Shown in pieces: positions 14,991-22,267 of a DNA stretch of 51,276 bases. How positions within the stretch are numbered: position 1 is the first letter of the stretch; each line of letters begins with the position of its first letter. Made by a program: the position numbers and the translations under genes. Source of the DNA: JAGOTP01 sp964359565 (GTDB lineage: Bacteria > Patescibacteriota > Patescibacteriia > 2-12-FULL-60-25). Under the pieces are notes generated by a model. The model saw nothing but the letters and a program-made list of their open reading frames with translations. It was not told the DNA's origin and did not search any database. The DNA is taken from the NCBI GenBank assembly GCA_964359565.1, contig CAYHTN010000001.1:1-51276 (forward strand), read 5' to 3'.

Positions 14991-16301
14991 ATGAACTCTG
15001 AGAATTTTGATGATCTCTTTGGGGAAAAGATTGACGACACGCCTCCTTCCGAAGGTGACGCCATCGATCAAATACCCGCCTCTCTTCTTCCGGGATTGTC
15101 AGGAGAGGTGAAAGCAAAATACCGCGCGCTCGTTCGCGTGATCTGCCAAAGACATCCAGCCTGGTCGCCTGAGCATACGATCGACGAGATTCGCCGCGTC
15201 GAAGCAGCCTGCAATTACTCCTTTTATCAAGTCCAGTACAATGCTCCGCCGCAAAGCCCGGGCGAAATGATGAATCATCGTCGAGCGCTGCGCGCGAAAA
15301 AACTACTTGATCTGCTCGAGCCCGATGAAACAATGGAGCTAGAGGCCATCGAAGACGTCATCAGAAACATGGGAGAGTGGGTGGCCCATGCAACCGGGGA
15401 TTTGGCCGCAGAAGTCGAGCAAAATTTCGTTGATCTCGCTATCTATGGCGCTCAAGTTGGCATCCATAATCGGGCCGAAATTCAGGACATTCTCATCAAC
15501 GGACCGCACATTGAAGGCTTTGAAGCAAATGAAGATTCGACCTGTACGAATGAAGAGGTCCGCGCCATCCTAAAAGATCTCTTTGGCGAACAGATGTATC
15601 GTCGCGCCAAAATTGTACGTATCTCCAAAGATGATCAGTACCTCATTCATCGCACCGCCAATGATCCTCTTCACATCAAGGAAGGAAACGAGCTCCTCGC
15701 CCGCGGTCTCGTCGTGCGTTCAGGGACCTTTTTAGCCGCCAAAGATCGCGCCTCTTACCTTGAAGCGGAGTGTTTCTTAGAGGGAATCGATGATCCAGCG
15801 GAGTTACGACATATCTATAAATTGCGCGCACAAGTGACCGGCGCAAAAGACTACAACGTCATTCAACTCAGTAGCTTTGGGATCGAACAATCGCGTGATT
15901 ACGACTATCTCGCCGATCTTGAAGACCTCACAGAAGCAGAAAAGATGCGTCTTTACATTCTCAGCACGCTTGTCCATGAGTTTGGACATGCGTTTGAATT
16001 ACAAATTCCTCGTGCAGATTTCCAGACCTATCAAGGCATCATCGAAGAGGAGTTCGCTCCCGAACTTCGCCCTAAGTTTGTAAGCGATTACGTCTTACGG
16101 CACGAAGAACTCTATCGCAGCAGCGAGAACTTGCTCGCTCGTGAAGATATCGCCGAAGCTATTCGCATTTACACGGTGAATCCAGCCTATCTTGAACGTC
16201 ACTTTCCCCTTCGCCTGGCGTTCATCAAGGAGCATTTCCCGTTTATCAAGATGGGTGGACTCAGAGAAAGAGCACCTCTACCTGACCTCTTGGAAAGTTG
16301 A
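14991..16301 (+). CDS. Putative zinc metallopeptidase (HExxH)
   Basis: Protein of 436 residues of unknown family. Residues about 326-336 read STLVHEFGHAF, an HExxH zincin motif in a helical context. About 55 residues later LLAREDIAEAIRIY offers a Glu-rich helix that could supply the third zinc ligand, as in gluzincins. The N-terminal 200 residues are acidic and helical, with no signal peptide, so it should act in the cytoplasm or be released another way. It sits alone, with its own -10 box, between two GC-rich genes. Peptidase activity is inferred from the motif. Confidence 0.7.
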   Translation: MNSENFDDLFGEKIDDTPPSEGDAIDQIPASLLPGLSGEVKAKYRALVRVICQRHPAWSPEHTIDEIRRVEAACNYSFYQVQYNAPPQSPGEMMNHRRALRAKKLLDLLEPDETMELEAIEDVIRNMGEWVAHATGDLAAEVEQNFVDLAIYGAQVGIHNRAEIQDILINGPHIEGFEANEDSTCTNEEVRAILKDLFGEQMYRRAKIVRISKDDQYLIHRTANDPLHIKEGNELLARGLVVRSGTFLAAKDRASYLEAECFLEGIDDPAELRHIYKLRAQVTGAKDYNVIQLSSFGIEQSRDYDYLADLEDLTEAEKMRLYILSTLVHEFGHAFELQIPRADFQTYQGIIEEEFAPELRPKFVSDYVLRHEELYRSSENLLAREDIAEAIRIYTVNPAYLERHFPLRLAFIKEHFPFIKMGGLRERAPLPDLLES

Positions 16302-16325
16302 CACCTTCCGCCATCCCGCTATAGT
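16298..16325 (+). promoter_or_regulatory. Strong promoter driving an 18-residue micro-ORF
   Basis: TTGACA (overlapping the previous stop codon), 16 bases, TATAGT. Six bases later comes an ATG. This is the closest match to the sigma-70 consensus in the window. Confidence 0.65.
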
Positions 16326-16331
16326 TAAAGT

Positions 16332-16388
16332 ATGAAACGTGGGTCCGCCTTGCTTCTTAGCCTCCTTCTTCGATCCGAGAGGGAGTGA
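16332..16388 (+). CDS. Leaderless micro-ORF, signal-peptide-like
   Basis: Eighteen codons: Met-Lys-Arg-Gly then a Leu-rich stretch (ALLLSLLL), then charged residues and TGA. It begins exactly six bases after a strong -10 box, as other leaderless genes here do, and a terminator follows 23 bases after its stop. It may be a real small peptide, a leader peptide, or the stub of a secreted protein whose body has been lost. Confidence 0.35.
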   Translation: MKRGSALLLSLLLRSERE

Positions 16389-16410
16389 TTTTCTTGCGTG
16401 CGCGTGAAAC

Positions 16411-16443
16411 AAAACCCCCTCTCATCGTAGAGGGGGTTTTGTT
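16411..16443 (+). terminator. Terminator after the micro-ORF
   Basis: AAAACCCCCTCT pairs with AGAGGGGGTTTT around a CATCGT loop, followed by G and TTTT. Confidence 0.85.
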
Positions 16444-16523
16444 TTCGTCTTGTCGGTCTTCACGAGGAGCGTCGCAAACGACATTCGTGTGGGTCGAGAA
16501 GAAAAGAAAAAAGAGAACAGCTC

Positions 16524-17387
16524 ATGGAAATCCGTGTCTTTGTCCCGGGTCAGGTTTCGTGCGTTCAAGCCTTGCTCGAACGAGAATATACGGGCTATCC
16601 GTATCCGGTCGAGTGTCGCGCGGAGTACATCTCGTACGTCGCGACTGACGGCGACGATGTCATCGGCTTCGCGCGGGCCAAGCGCGATCAGTCTTTCACC
16701 CGCGCCCACGTCTACGAATTCGGGACGGCCATCGTCGATCCGAATCGTCGCGTGCGCGGCACGATGCGTGCCCTCGCTGCTCGCATCACGAACGAAGGCT
16801 GGGGTCGAGGCGCCGAGTTCCAACATACGGAGATGGTCACCTTCGTCCCGGGGATTCAGAAAGTCCTCCCCGCCGTCGGCTTCCAGTTCTGTGGGCTCGA
16901 GCTGGCTAAACATCCGTGCCTGCGTGACATGCCGCAACCGGAGTCCGTCTTCTTCGCCGTCGCTCGCCCTGATGGCGTGATCCGAAGGCGAGGTCCGGTC
17001 TTCCTCCCGCCGGACTACCAGGTGCTCGTGACGGCCTATCTGCCGAGCTTCCTCGCCGCTGGAAGCGACGAAGCCCTCGTCGAAGCTGCACCGACACCGC
17101 ACTATCATGCTCCGTACGAACGCGACGGCGTGCGTGGGAGCGAATTCATCGACGTCGCCGTGAACTGGCCGGAGGCGATCGACCTCCTGCAAGATCTGCG
17201 CGCCCATGGCTGGTGTTTCTCGGGAGTTCTGCCAGGGCTCTTGCAGACGACAACCGGACGTCCGTGCGACGGCATCCGCCTGCAGCGACTGCCGCAGGGC
17301 CTCTCGTTCGACCCTGCTCTCGTGCAGGCAATCGATCCGATCGCCGCGGTTCTCAAACGGCACGTGATCACTCATCTTCTGTCCTAG
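16524..17387 (+). CDS. GC-rich GNAT-like protein
   Basis: Protein of 287 residues with GC-rich codons. Residues about 30-120 look like a GNAT acyltransferase: SYVATDGDDVIGFARAKR (beta strands), then IVDPNRRVRGTMRALAARI, which resembles the acyl-CoA pyrophosphate-binding turn and helix. The substrate is unknown. The C-terminal half (PEAIDLLQDLRAHGWCFSGVLPG) is a second region that may be another GNAT-like lobe. It is flanked on both sides by terminators, so it is a single-gene unit. The ribosome-binding site is weak (AAGAGA). The family call is tentative. Confidence 0.6.
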   Translation: MEIRVFVPGQVSCVQALLEREYTGYPYPVECRAEYISYVATDGDDVIGFARAKRDQSFTRAHVYEFGTAIVDPNRRVRGTMRALAARITNEGWGRGAEFQHTEMVTFVPGIQKVLPAVGFQFCGLELAKHPCLRDMPQPESVFFAVARPDGVIRRRGPVFLPPDYQVLVTAYLPSFLAAGSDEALVEAAPTPHYHAPYERDGVRGSEFIDVAVNWPEAIDLLQDLRAHGWCFSGVLPGLLQTTTGRPCDGIRLQRLPQGLSFDPALVQAIDPIAAVLKRHVITHLLS

Positions 17388-17426
17388 CCTCGATTCGAAC
17401 ATCTCTTCGAATCGAGGCACTCTTTT
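17387..17426 (+). terminator. Terminator of the GNAT-like gene
   Basis: A perfect 13-bp stem (17387-17399 with 17406-17418) followed by ACTCTTTTT. It overlaps the stop codon. Confidence 0.85.
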
Positions 17427-17440
17427 TAAATCAATATCTT

Positions 17441-18079
17441 CTACGCAGTGACCAATGGCACGGGCAATCCTCCTAATCGCTCCTTCATCAGATCGAGCAC
17501 CTGCTCATATTGTTTTTCATCGTGAAGATAACGAACTTCTTCTGTCGGAATGGTGAGAACCGGCGCCTGTTGAAATTCGTGTGACCATTGTTCGTATAAC
17601 CGATTTAGTCCGTGAAGATAGTCAAGATCGATGGTCTGCTCGAAAGTCCGCCCTCGTTCTTGAATGCGCTCAACCAGAGTTGGTACCGAGGCATGAAGAT
17701 AAATCACGAGATCCGGTGGACGCAATAATCCGATCGCTGTTTGGTAAATCTCCTGATAGGTGGCCCAGTCACGCGCAGAGATCGCGCCACGTTCATAGAG
17801 ATGTCTCGCAAAAATTTCGGCATTTTCGTATAAACTCCGATCTTGAATCAGCACTCCCTCGCTTGCGACGACCGTGGCGTGATCTTTTAAACGACGACCG
17901 AGAAAGTACATCTGCGAATGAAAAGCCCAGCGATTCATGTCCTGATAGAAGTCCGCAAGATACGGATTCTCGACCGAAGGCTCTAAAAATGGCATTGCTC
18001 CCAACGTCTTTGCCAGACGCTTGGTTAATGTAGACTTCCCTACTCCCATATTTCCCGCGACCGCAATAAAAAGGCGCAT
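17441..18079 (-). CDS. Deoxynucleoside kinase
   Basis: Protein of 212 residues of the deoxyadenosine/deoxyguanosine/thymidine kinase type. The P-loop GNMGVGKST is at residues 9-17, the catalytic Glu is in LEPSVENPY, the DRS motif of the family is in IQDRSLYEN near residue 80, and the lid arginines lie in RIQERGRTFEQ. It phosphorylates deoxynucleosides for salvage, which is expected in a bacterium that cannot make nucleotides de novo. A promoter six bases upstream indicates a leaderless mRNA. The substrate preference cannot be read from sequence. Confidence 0.9.
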   Translation of the reverse strand: MRLFIAVAGNMGVGKSTLTKRLAKTLGAMPFLEPSVENPYLADFYQDMNRWAFHSQMYFLGRRLKDHATVVASEGVLIQDRSLYENAEIFARHLYERGAISARDWATYQEIYQTAIGLLRPPDLVIYLHASVPTLVERIQERGRTFEQTIDLDYLHGLNRLYEQWSHEFQQAPVLTIPTEEVRYLHDEKQYEQVLDLMKERLGGLPVPLVTA

Positions 18080-18085
18080 AGTACT

Positions 18086-18114
18086 AGTCTACAGGTCGTG
18101 CATGGAGCTGCAAA
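18086..18114 (-). promoter_or_regulatory. Leaderless promoter of the deoxynucleoside kinase
   Basis: Minus strand TTTGCA, 17 bases, TAGACT, then six bases to the ATG. Confidence 0.6.
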
Positions 18115-18131
18115 AGACTAGGATGCCTACA

Positions 18132-18160
18132 TTGACCATAAGAACGCCTTAGATTAGGCT
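18132..18160 (+). promoter_or_regulatory. Promoter of a small transcript
   Basis: TTGACC, 17 bases, TAGGCT. It is divergent from the kinase promoter and leads to a short unit ending at a terminator near 18334. Confidence 0.55.
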
Positions 18161-18210
18161 TTTTTTTGTACAGAAAGAACCTTCAACTCTTTTCACAGGA
18201 GCAATCATTC

Positions 18211-18312
18211 ATGGAAAAAAGAGGCACGGTTACCTCCGTGCGATTCAGGGTGATCAAACTTCGCTTTCACAGCGGCAGACCCGCATACCGGGATCACGAT
18301 AACCATCGATGA
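18211..18312 (+). CDS. 33-residue ORF, perhaps a fragment related to AtpD N-termini
   Basis: Starts at ATG 18211 with AGGAG ten bases upstream (18197-18201). Residues 5-18 (GTVTSVRFRVIKLRF) recall the first beta strands of ATP synthase beta subunits (GxVxxVxGxVVDVxF), and the line stops soon afterwards. It may be a small protein or a remnant. The unit has its own promoter and terminator. Confidence 0.3.
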   Translation: MEKRGTVTSVRFRVIKLRFHSGRPAYRDHDNHR

Positions 18313-18334
18313 GAAGGCGATCACCTTCTCTTTA
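18311..18334 (+). terminator. Terminator of the small transcript
   Basis: GAGAAGG and CCTTCTC around CGATCA, then TTT. Short T run. Confidence 0.5.
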
Positions 18335-18403
18335 AGACGATGAGTAAGTCCGTTTACGCTTTTTTTATGATTACCACAGAACAGAGTACTCCGTATGGGC
18401 CGT

Positions 18404-18790
18404 TCATGGCTCATTTTTTATTTTTGCACGATAAGAAATAAACGAGAAAATGCCGAACGGAATCAGATAGACCCAAAGAACACGACGCGACTCAGAAGAA
18501 CCAAGTAGCATAGATGGAGCAATGACAATGAGAATCGTTTTTATTCCTGCAATAGGGAAAATTCTATTCCAATATTCTCCTGCCTCACATTGTACTGGTC
18601 CACGACGAAAACCATCACAGAGATACAAGTTTGGATTTATGCCTTTTCCATCAAGCTTGTAGGGGTCGTAAAAACCCGGCAGTCCACTCGCGACAAACCA
18701 AGCAAAAATAAATAAAATCCAGATGCCCATCGCTTGGAGCGCACGCTTGATCGTAGAGACGGAGATAGTCATAAAAAGAGGTGCTTTCAT
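18404..18790 (-). CDS. Small membrane protein, hypothetical
   Basis: Protein of 128 residues with two or three hydrophobic helices: about 22-36 (GIWILFIFAWFVASG), 82-96 (IKTILIVIAPSMLLG) and 104-119 (VLWVYLIPFGIFSFIS). The loop between the first two contains two cysteines (YLCDGF, VQCEAG) that could form a disulfide outside the cell. It begins with either of two nearby Met codons (18790 or 18772). I do not recognise a family. Confidence 0.65.
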   Translation of the reverse strand: MKAPLFMTISVSTIKRALQAMGIWILFIFAWFVASGLPGFYDPYKLDGKGINPNLYLCDGFRRGPVQCEAGEYWNRIFPIAGIKTILIVIAPSMLLGSSESRRVLWVYLIPFGIFSFISYRAKIKNEP

Positions 18791-19043
18791 AACGCAACGC
18801 TCTCTTCATAATGACAAAATGACCTTATTTCTTATCCCCCCAGCTCATTTCTCGTTTCATCTTATTTTATTTGATCTTTCTCCCTTTTTCTGACAAGCTC
18901 GCTCCTGACCCTCTCTCCTTCTCGTACCTCTGTCTCAGGTACGATCACACTTCCACCCCACGTCTCGCAACGATCGCGATCATGTGGGTCTCTTTTTTTA
19001 CAAGAGACACGGCGCGCCATGTCTCTACACATACATAAATTGA
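18791..19043. other. Intergenic region with three hairpins
   Basis: No gene seen. CGTACCT/AGGTACG pairs at 18923-18943. CCCACGT/ATGTGGG at 18957-18988 is followed by a run of seven T, a plus-strand terminator-like structure. GAGACA...TGTCTC pairs at 19004-19025 after the coiled-coil gene. A short plus-strand RNA ending near 18999 is possible, but I see no convincing promoter for it. Confidence 0.4.
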
Positions 19044-19757
19044 TTACGTTCGAAATTGTTTTTTGTGACCATGCCAGGCGCGAACACGGGCGAGAATGGC
19101 AGCAGCGTAGGTAGGATCACGATCGGCAACTGCAAGCGCTTCCTCAATTCGTTCTTGCCAATGCGGGTGAGACGCGTCAAGTTGACGACGATAGATCTCG
19201 TGCCAATCATCTAAATCATCTAACTGTTCTTCGATAAAAACAGTTCGATCGAATCCGTAAGAAGGAAGGGAACGGCTTGCCTCTTCACGAGAAATATCTA
19301 CAGACGTTTCTGTATTTAAAGAAGTACTGGGACGTTTCCCACGAAGAACTAGTTCTGAACGTACCATTTCAACGCGTTGGACTTGAGCTGGCTCAAGCGG
19401 CTGCGTGCTCGCCTCAAGCAACGCCTGCCACTCTTGCCACTCCTCCTCTAATTCACGATCATCTTTCGTACTGACTTCTAAACGTCGTACCGCATTTCCA
19501 AGAACAGAGCGGATTGATTCAAGCGAACGACACTCTTGTTGCAACGAAACAGCATCTAGATCATTCACGTGTGCCGCAAAATAGTTTAAAGATCGTTCGT
19601 AGGTCGCAAGAAGTTCATTTAAATCGTGGCCCAAGCGCGCATGTTCATCGACGAGAACTTTTTGCCATGTGCGAATATGAGCCCGAGAGGTATCGAGAGA
19701 GACTTCTGGTTCTGATGGATTTTGGCCACGCCATTTTTTAAACAAAGAGGAAAACAT
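19044..19757 (-). CDS. Acidic coiled-coil protein, hypothetical
   Basis: Protein of 237 residues, largely helical and charged, with Glu/Leu heptads at about 25-60 and 75-120 (ELEEEWQEWQALLE). A Trp-rich C-terminal helix (DLDDWHEIYRRQL) closes it. There is no signal peptide or membrane helix. It lies ten bases after the end of the Wzy/TPR gene on the same strand, so the two are likely cotranscribed. The function is unknown. Confidence 0.7.
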   Translation of the reverse strand: MFSSLFKKWRGQNPSEPEVSLDTSRAHIRTWQKVLVDEHARLGHDLNELLATYERSLNYFAAHVNDLDAVSLQQECRSLESIRSVLGNAVRRLEVSTKDDRELEEEWQEWQALLEASTQPLEPAQVQRVEMVRSELVLRGKRPSTSLNTETSVDISREEASRSLPSYGFDRTVFIEEQLDDLDDWHEIYRRQLDASHPHWQERIEEALAVADRDPTYAAAILARVRAWHGHKKQFRT

Positions 19758-19767
19758 AGGAAAAACA

Positions 19768-22242
19768 TTAGCGACGCTTTGGTGCTGGCTGGCGCTTTTT
19801 TGCTGGCACGGTTGAGGTCGTGCTCGTAGACGAGGCCGGCGTGAGCTTTACCTGATCTTGTTCTAACCGGGCCCGTTTTAGCTCCGCCAACTGCTGTTGT
19901 ACCATTGATTCTTTAGGAAATTGCTTGGCGAGCGACTCAAGCAACGCGATTGCTTCATCAAGACGATTATTCTCGGCGTATAACCGCATGAGCGTCCATC
20001 GAGCGAGAGGAGCCGCGTCTTCTACATGATCTTTCACGAGAGCCTCAAGAAGACGCGTCGCGAGATCACGCTTTCCGGCTTGTTCATACAGGAGAGCAAT
20101 CTGAATCTGTAGCTCTTGGCTTTTGTTTCCTTGTTGCTGCAAGAGCTCGAGTGCTTGTACTGCTTTCAATGTATCTCCTGACAGCAGGGCGAGGCGGGCT
20201 CGACCGGCGGTGGTCGCAGCTAAGTTCGGCTGTAATTCATCCGCTCGATCAAACCACTGGAGTGCTTCACGGGTCGCCTCTTCGAAGCGTAATCGTGCTG
20301 CTGTTTTGACCTGTTCGTCGCTACTCGAAAGCCAGGCCTGCTCGGCTTCGACCCGTTGGAGATAGAGATTTGCGATGAGAAGCGCCCCTTGAGTACCGCT
20401 CGGATTGAGAGACTGGGCCTGCAATAGCCCGGCAATGTCCCCATTCGTTCGTTTAGGGAGCGAGACGAGCAAATTTTGTGTTGAGGCGATCGCAGCGGCA
20501 GCCTGCCAAGATTCAATTCGATCCGGATTCTGCAACCTCGCCTGCGCGTTTAGTCGATCTGCGCGCTCAAGAAGCGCCACGATTTGGGGAAGTTCTGCTG
20601 GGGTCGGATTTTTGGCTAAGCGCGTGCGCGCTTCTTGCGCATACGCTTGTGAGAGAAGGCTGGTATAGATATCCGTCCACGGATTCCACGCATGTGCAAG
20701 CGCCAGATTACGCTGTGAAGCCCGATAGCTCTGCGCTTCAAGCGCTCCCTTGCCTTCGACAAAAAGACGCTCGGCTAAAAACCGTTGCATCCCCACCCAA
20801 GAACAGAGAAAGGCTGCGAGGACGGCGATAGAAAGAGGCAAAATTCCCTTCACGGGATGATCGAAGCGAAAAGTGCGCGCCTGTATTTTCGTCGTTTGAG
20901 TCACGAAAAGCAAGGCGCTCAGAAGCCAGAAAAAGAACACTTGGGTGAGTGCAAACGGAAGACTCATCCAAAGAGCGATATTGCTCACCCATAGGGCTAA
21001 GAGAATGGGTTTCCATCTCGCAAGCGAAGAAGAAGATGGTTCATGCCCACGTCGCAGCAAGATCATGGCTGGAAAAAACAACCAGGTGAGCCATACGAGA
21101 ATCCCAAAAATCCCCGTCGTCCCGACAACCGTCGCGACACTCGAAGCGCCGTGAAAAAAACGGACGTTCGCAAACGGAGATTGATTAAGCGCCGGATCAC
21201 GTTCTTGTAAAAATAAGTTAACCCACGTACCTGCCCCGCGACCTCGTAATGGATATTCTTGAAATCCTTTGACCGCCATCGACCAAGAGGGCCCTGTCCC
21301 GAGCGTAACCTCGGCAGGAACGGTGAGCGAAATACGATTCCCAAACAAACGCCACGGATTCCAGCCCGGCGAGAACAAAGCTAGAACGGCGGATCCAAGG
21401 CAAAGAATCGCGACCATAAGCGCAGCAAGACGTAAACGTCGTCCTTCAAGAAAGACGACGAGAATACCGACACCAAGAGCCAGCGAGAACCACAGAGCCG
21501 GGCTTTCAACTGCGCCAATCAGCGTGAGACTTGGGAGTAATAACAGGACGGCTCCGATACGAAGGAACCGTGTCCTGTTCTTTCGCGTTTCTCCAAAGAG
21601 TTTGGCACCTTGAAGCAGCATTGCGAAAGAAAAAACGACCATCGGCACCAGAAAGATAGCGACCTCACTGACAGAGCCTAGGGGGGTCATCGAACGAAAA
21701 AGAGGTAATGACCAGGGCCAAATCGTTTTTCCTACGAGCCATGCGATCGTTCCCCAGGCAAAGAGCCCGGCCGATACAAACCAAACTCCAAGAACGAGCA
21801 AGAATCGAAGAGGCGCGTTTACTAATCGACGAATCGCAAGCCACCAAGCCGCTCCAGCGAGCATCGTGATGACGGCCGTTGGGATTTGTTTGGTAATCCC
21901 AACCCAGGAGCCATAAGGGTCACGGGAAGCGATTGCGAGGAGTACGAGCACCCCCATGCTCGTGAAGATGATCTTGCTATAGCGGTCCCAAGCAAGATGC
22001 CAGGCTCCTCGTAAGGCGTCCTGAACGACAAACAAACACCAAACGAGTCCGGCCGAAACAACCAGCACCGTTTGTTTAGGAAGTTCGGTAGTATCAAGTT
22101 GCGTTCGTGAAAAAATCCAAGGCAAACAGCCAACCACCATGAGTAAAAGAGAGAAAGCGGCTTGCTCAAGCCCCCACGCCAGACGTGAAATAAAAGCGTG
22201 AGGCCCGATATGATGCGGAAAGAGCGACTCTGACATAGACAC
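19768..22242 (-). CDS. O-antigen ligase/polymerase-like membrane protein with TPRs
   Basis: Protein of 824 residues. The first ~480 residues hold about a dozen hydrophobic helices. A long extracytoplasmic loop (about 300-360) contains SMAVKGFQEYPLRGRGAGTW, matching the Wzy_C/O-antigen-ligase signature (G.GPG..), and YPLRGRGAG is typical. Residues about 500-790 are TPR-like helical repeats (ALAHAWNPW, LQWFDRADELQPN, ALLYEQAGKRDLATRLLEAL, LYAENNRLDEAIALLESL). The tail is Thr/Ser then Lys/Pro-rich. Such fusions are common in CPR and are thought to join or ligate surface glycans, but the substrate is unknown. Confidence 0.85.
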   Translation of the reverse strand: MSMSESLFPHHIGPHAFISRLAWGLEQAAFSLLLMVVGCLPWIFSRTQLDTTELPKQTVLVVSAGLVWCLFVVQDALRGAWHLAWDRYSKIIFTSMGVLVLLAIASRDPYGSWVGITKQIPTAVITMLAGAAWWLAIRRLVNAPLRFLLVLGVWFVSAGLFAWGTIAWLVGKTIWPWSLPLFRSMTPLGSVSEVAIFLVPMVVFSFAMLLQGAKLFGETRKNRTRFLRIGAVLLLLPSLTLIGAVESPALWFSLALGVGILVVFLEGRRLRLAALMVAILCLGSAVLALFSPGWNPWRLFGNRISLTVPAEVTLGTGPSWSMAVKGFQEYPLRGRGAGTWVNLFLQERDPALNQSPFANVRFFHGASSVATVVGTTGIFGILVWLTWLFFPAMILLRRGHEPSSSSLARWKPILLALWVSNIALWMSLPFALTQVFFFWLLSALLFVTQTTKIQARTFRFDHPVKGILPLSIAVLAAFLCSWVGMQRFLAERLFVEGKGALEAQSYRASQRNLALAHAWNPWTDIYTSLLSQAYAQEARTRLAKNPTPAELPQIVALLERADRLNAQARLQNPDRIESWQAAAAIASTQNLLVSLPKRTNGDIAGLLQAQSLNPSGTQGALLIANLYLQRVEAEQAWLSSSDEQVKTAARLRFEEATREALQWFDRADELQPNLAATTAGRARLALLSGDTLKAVQALELLQQQGNKSQELQIQIALLYEQAGKRDLATRLLEALVKDHVEDAAPLARWTLMRLYAENNRLDEAIALLESLAKQFPKESMVQQQLAELKRARLEQDQVKLTPASSTSTTSTVPAKKRQPAPKRR

Positions 22243-22267
22243 GCCTTAGTATAGCGCGTGTCCGATC

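Noticed and set aside
18205..18414. Minus-strand 69-codon frame
   Set aside because: It is opposite the small plus-strand unit with promoter, AGGAG and terminator, and has no recognisable features.
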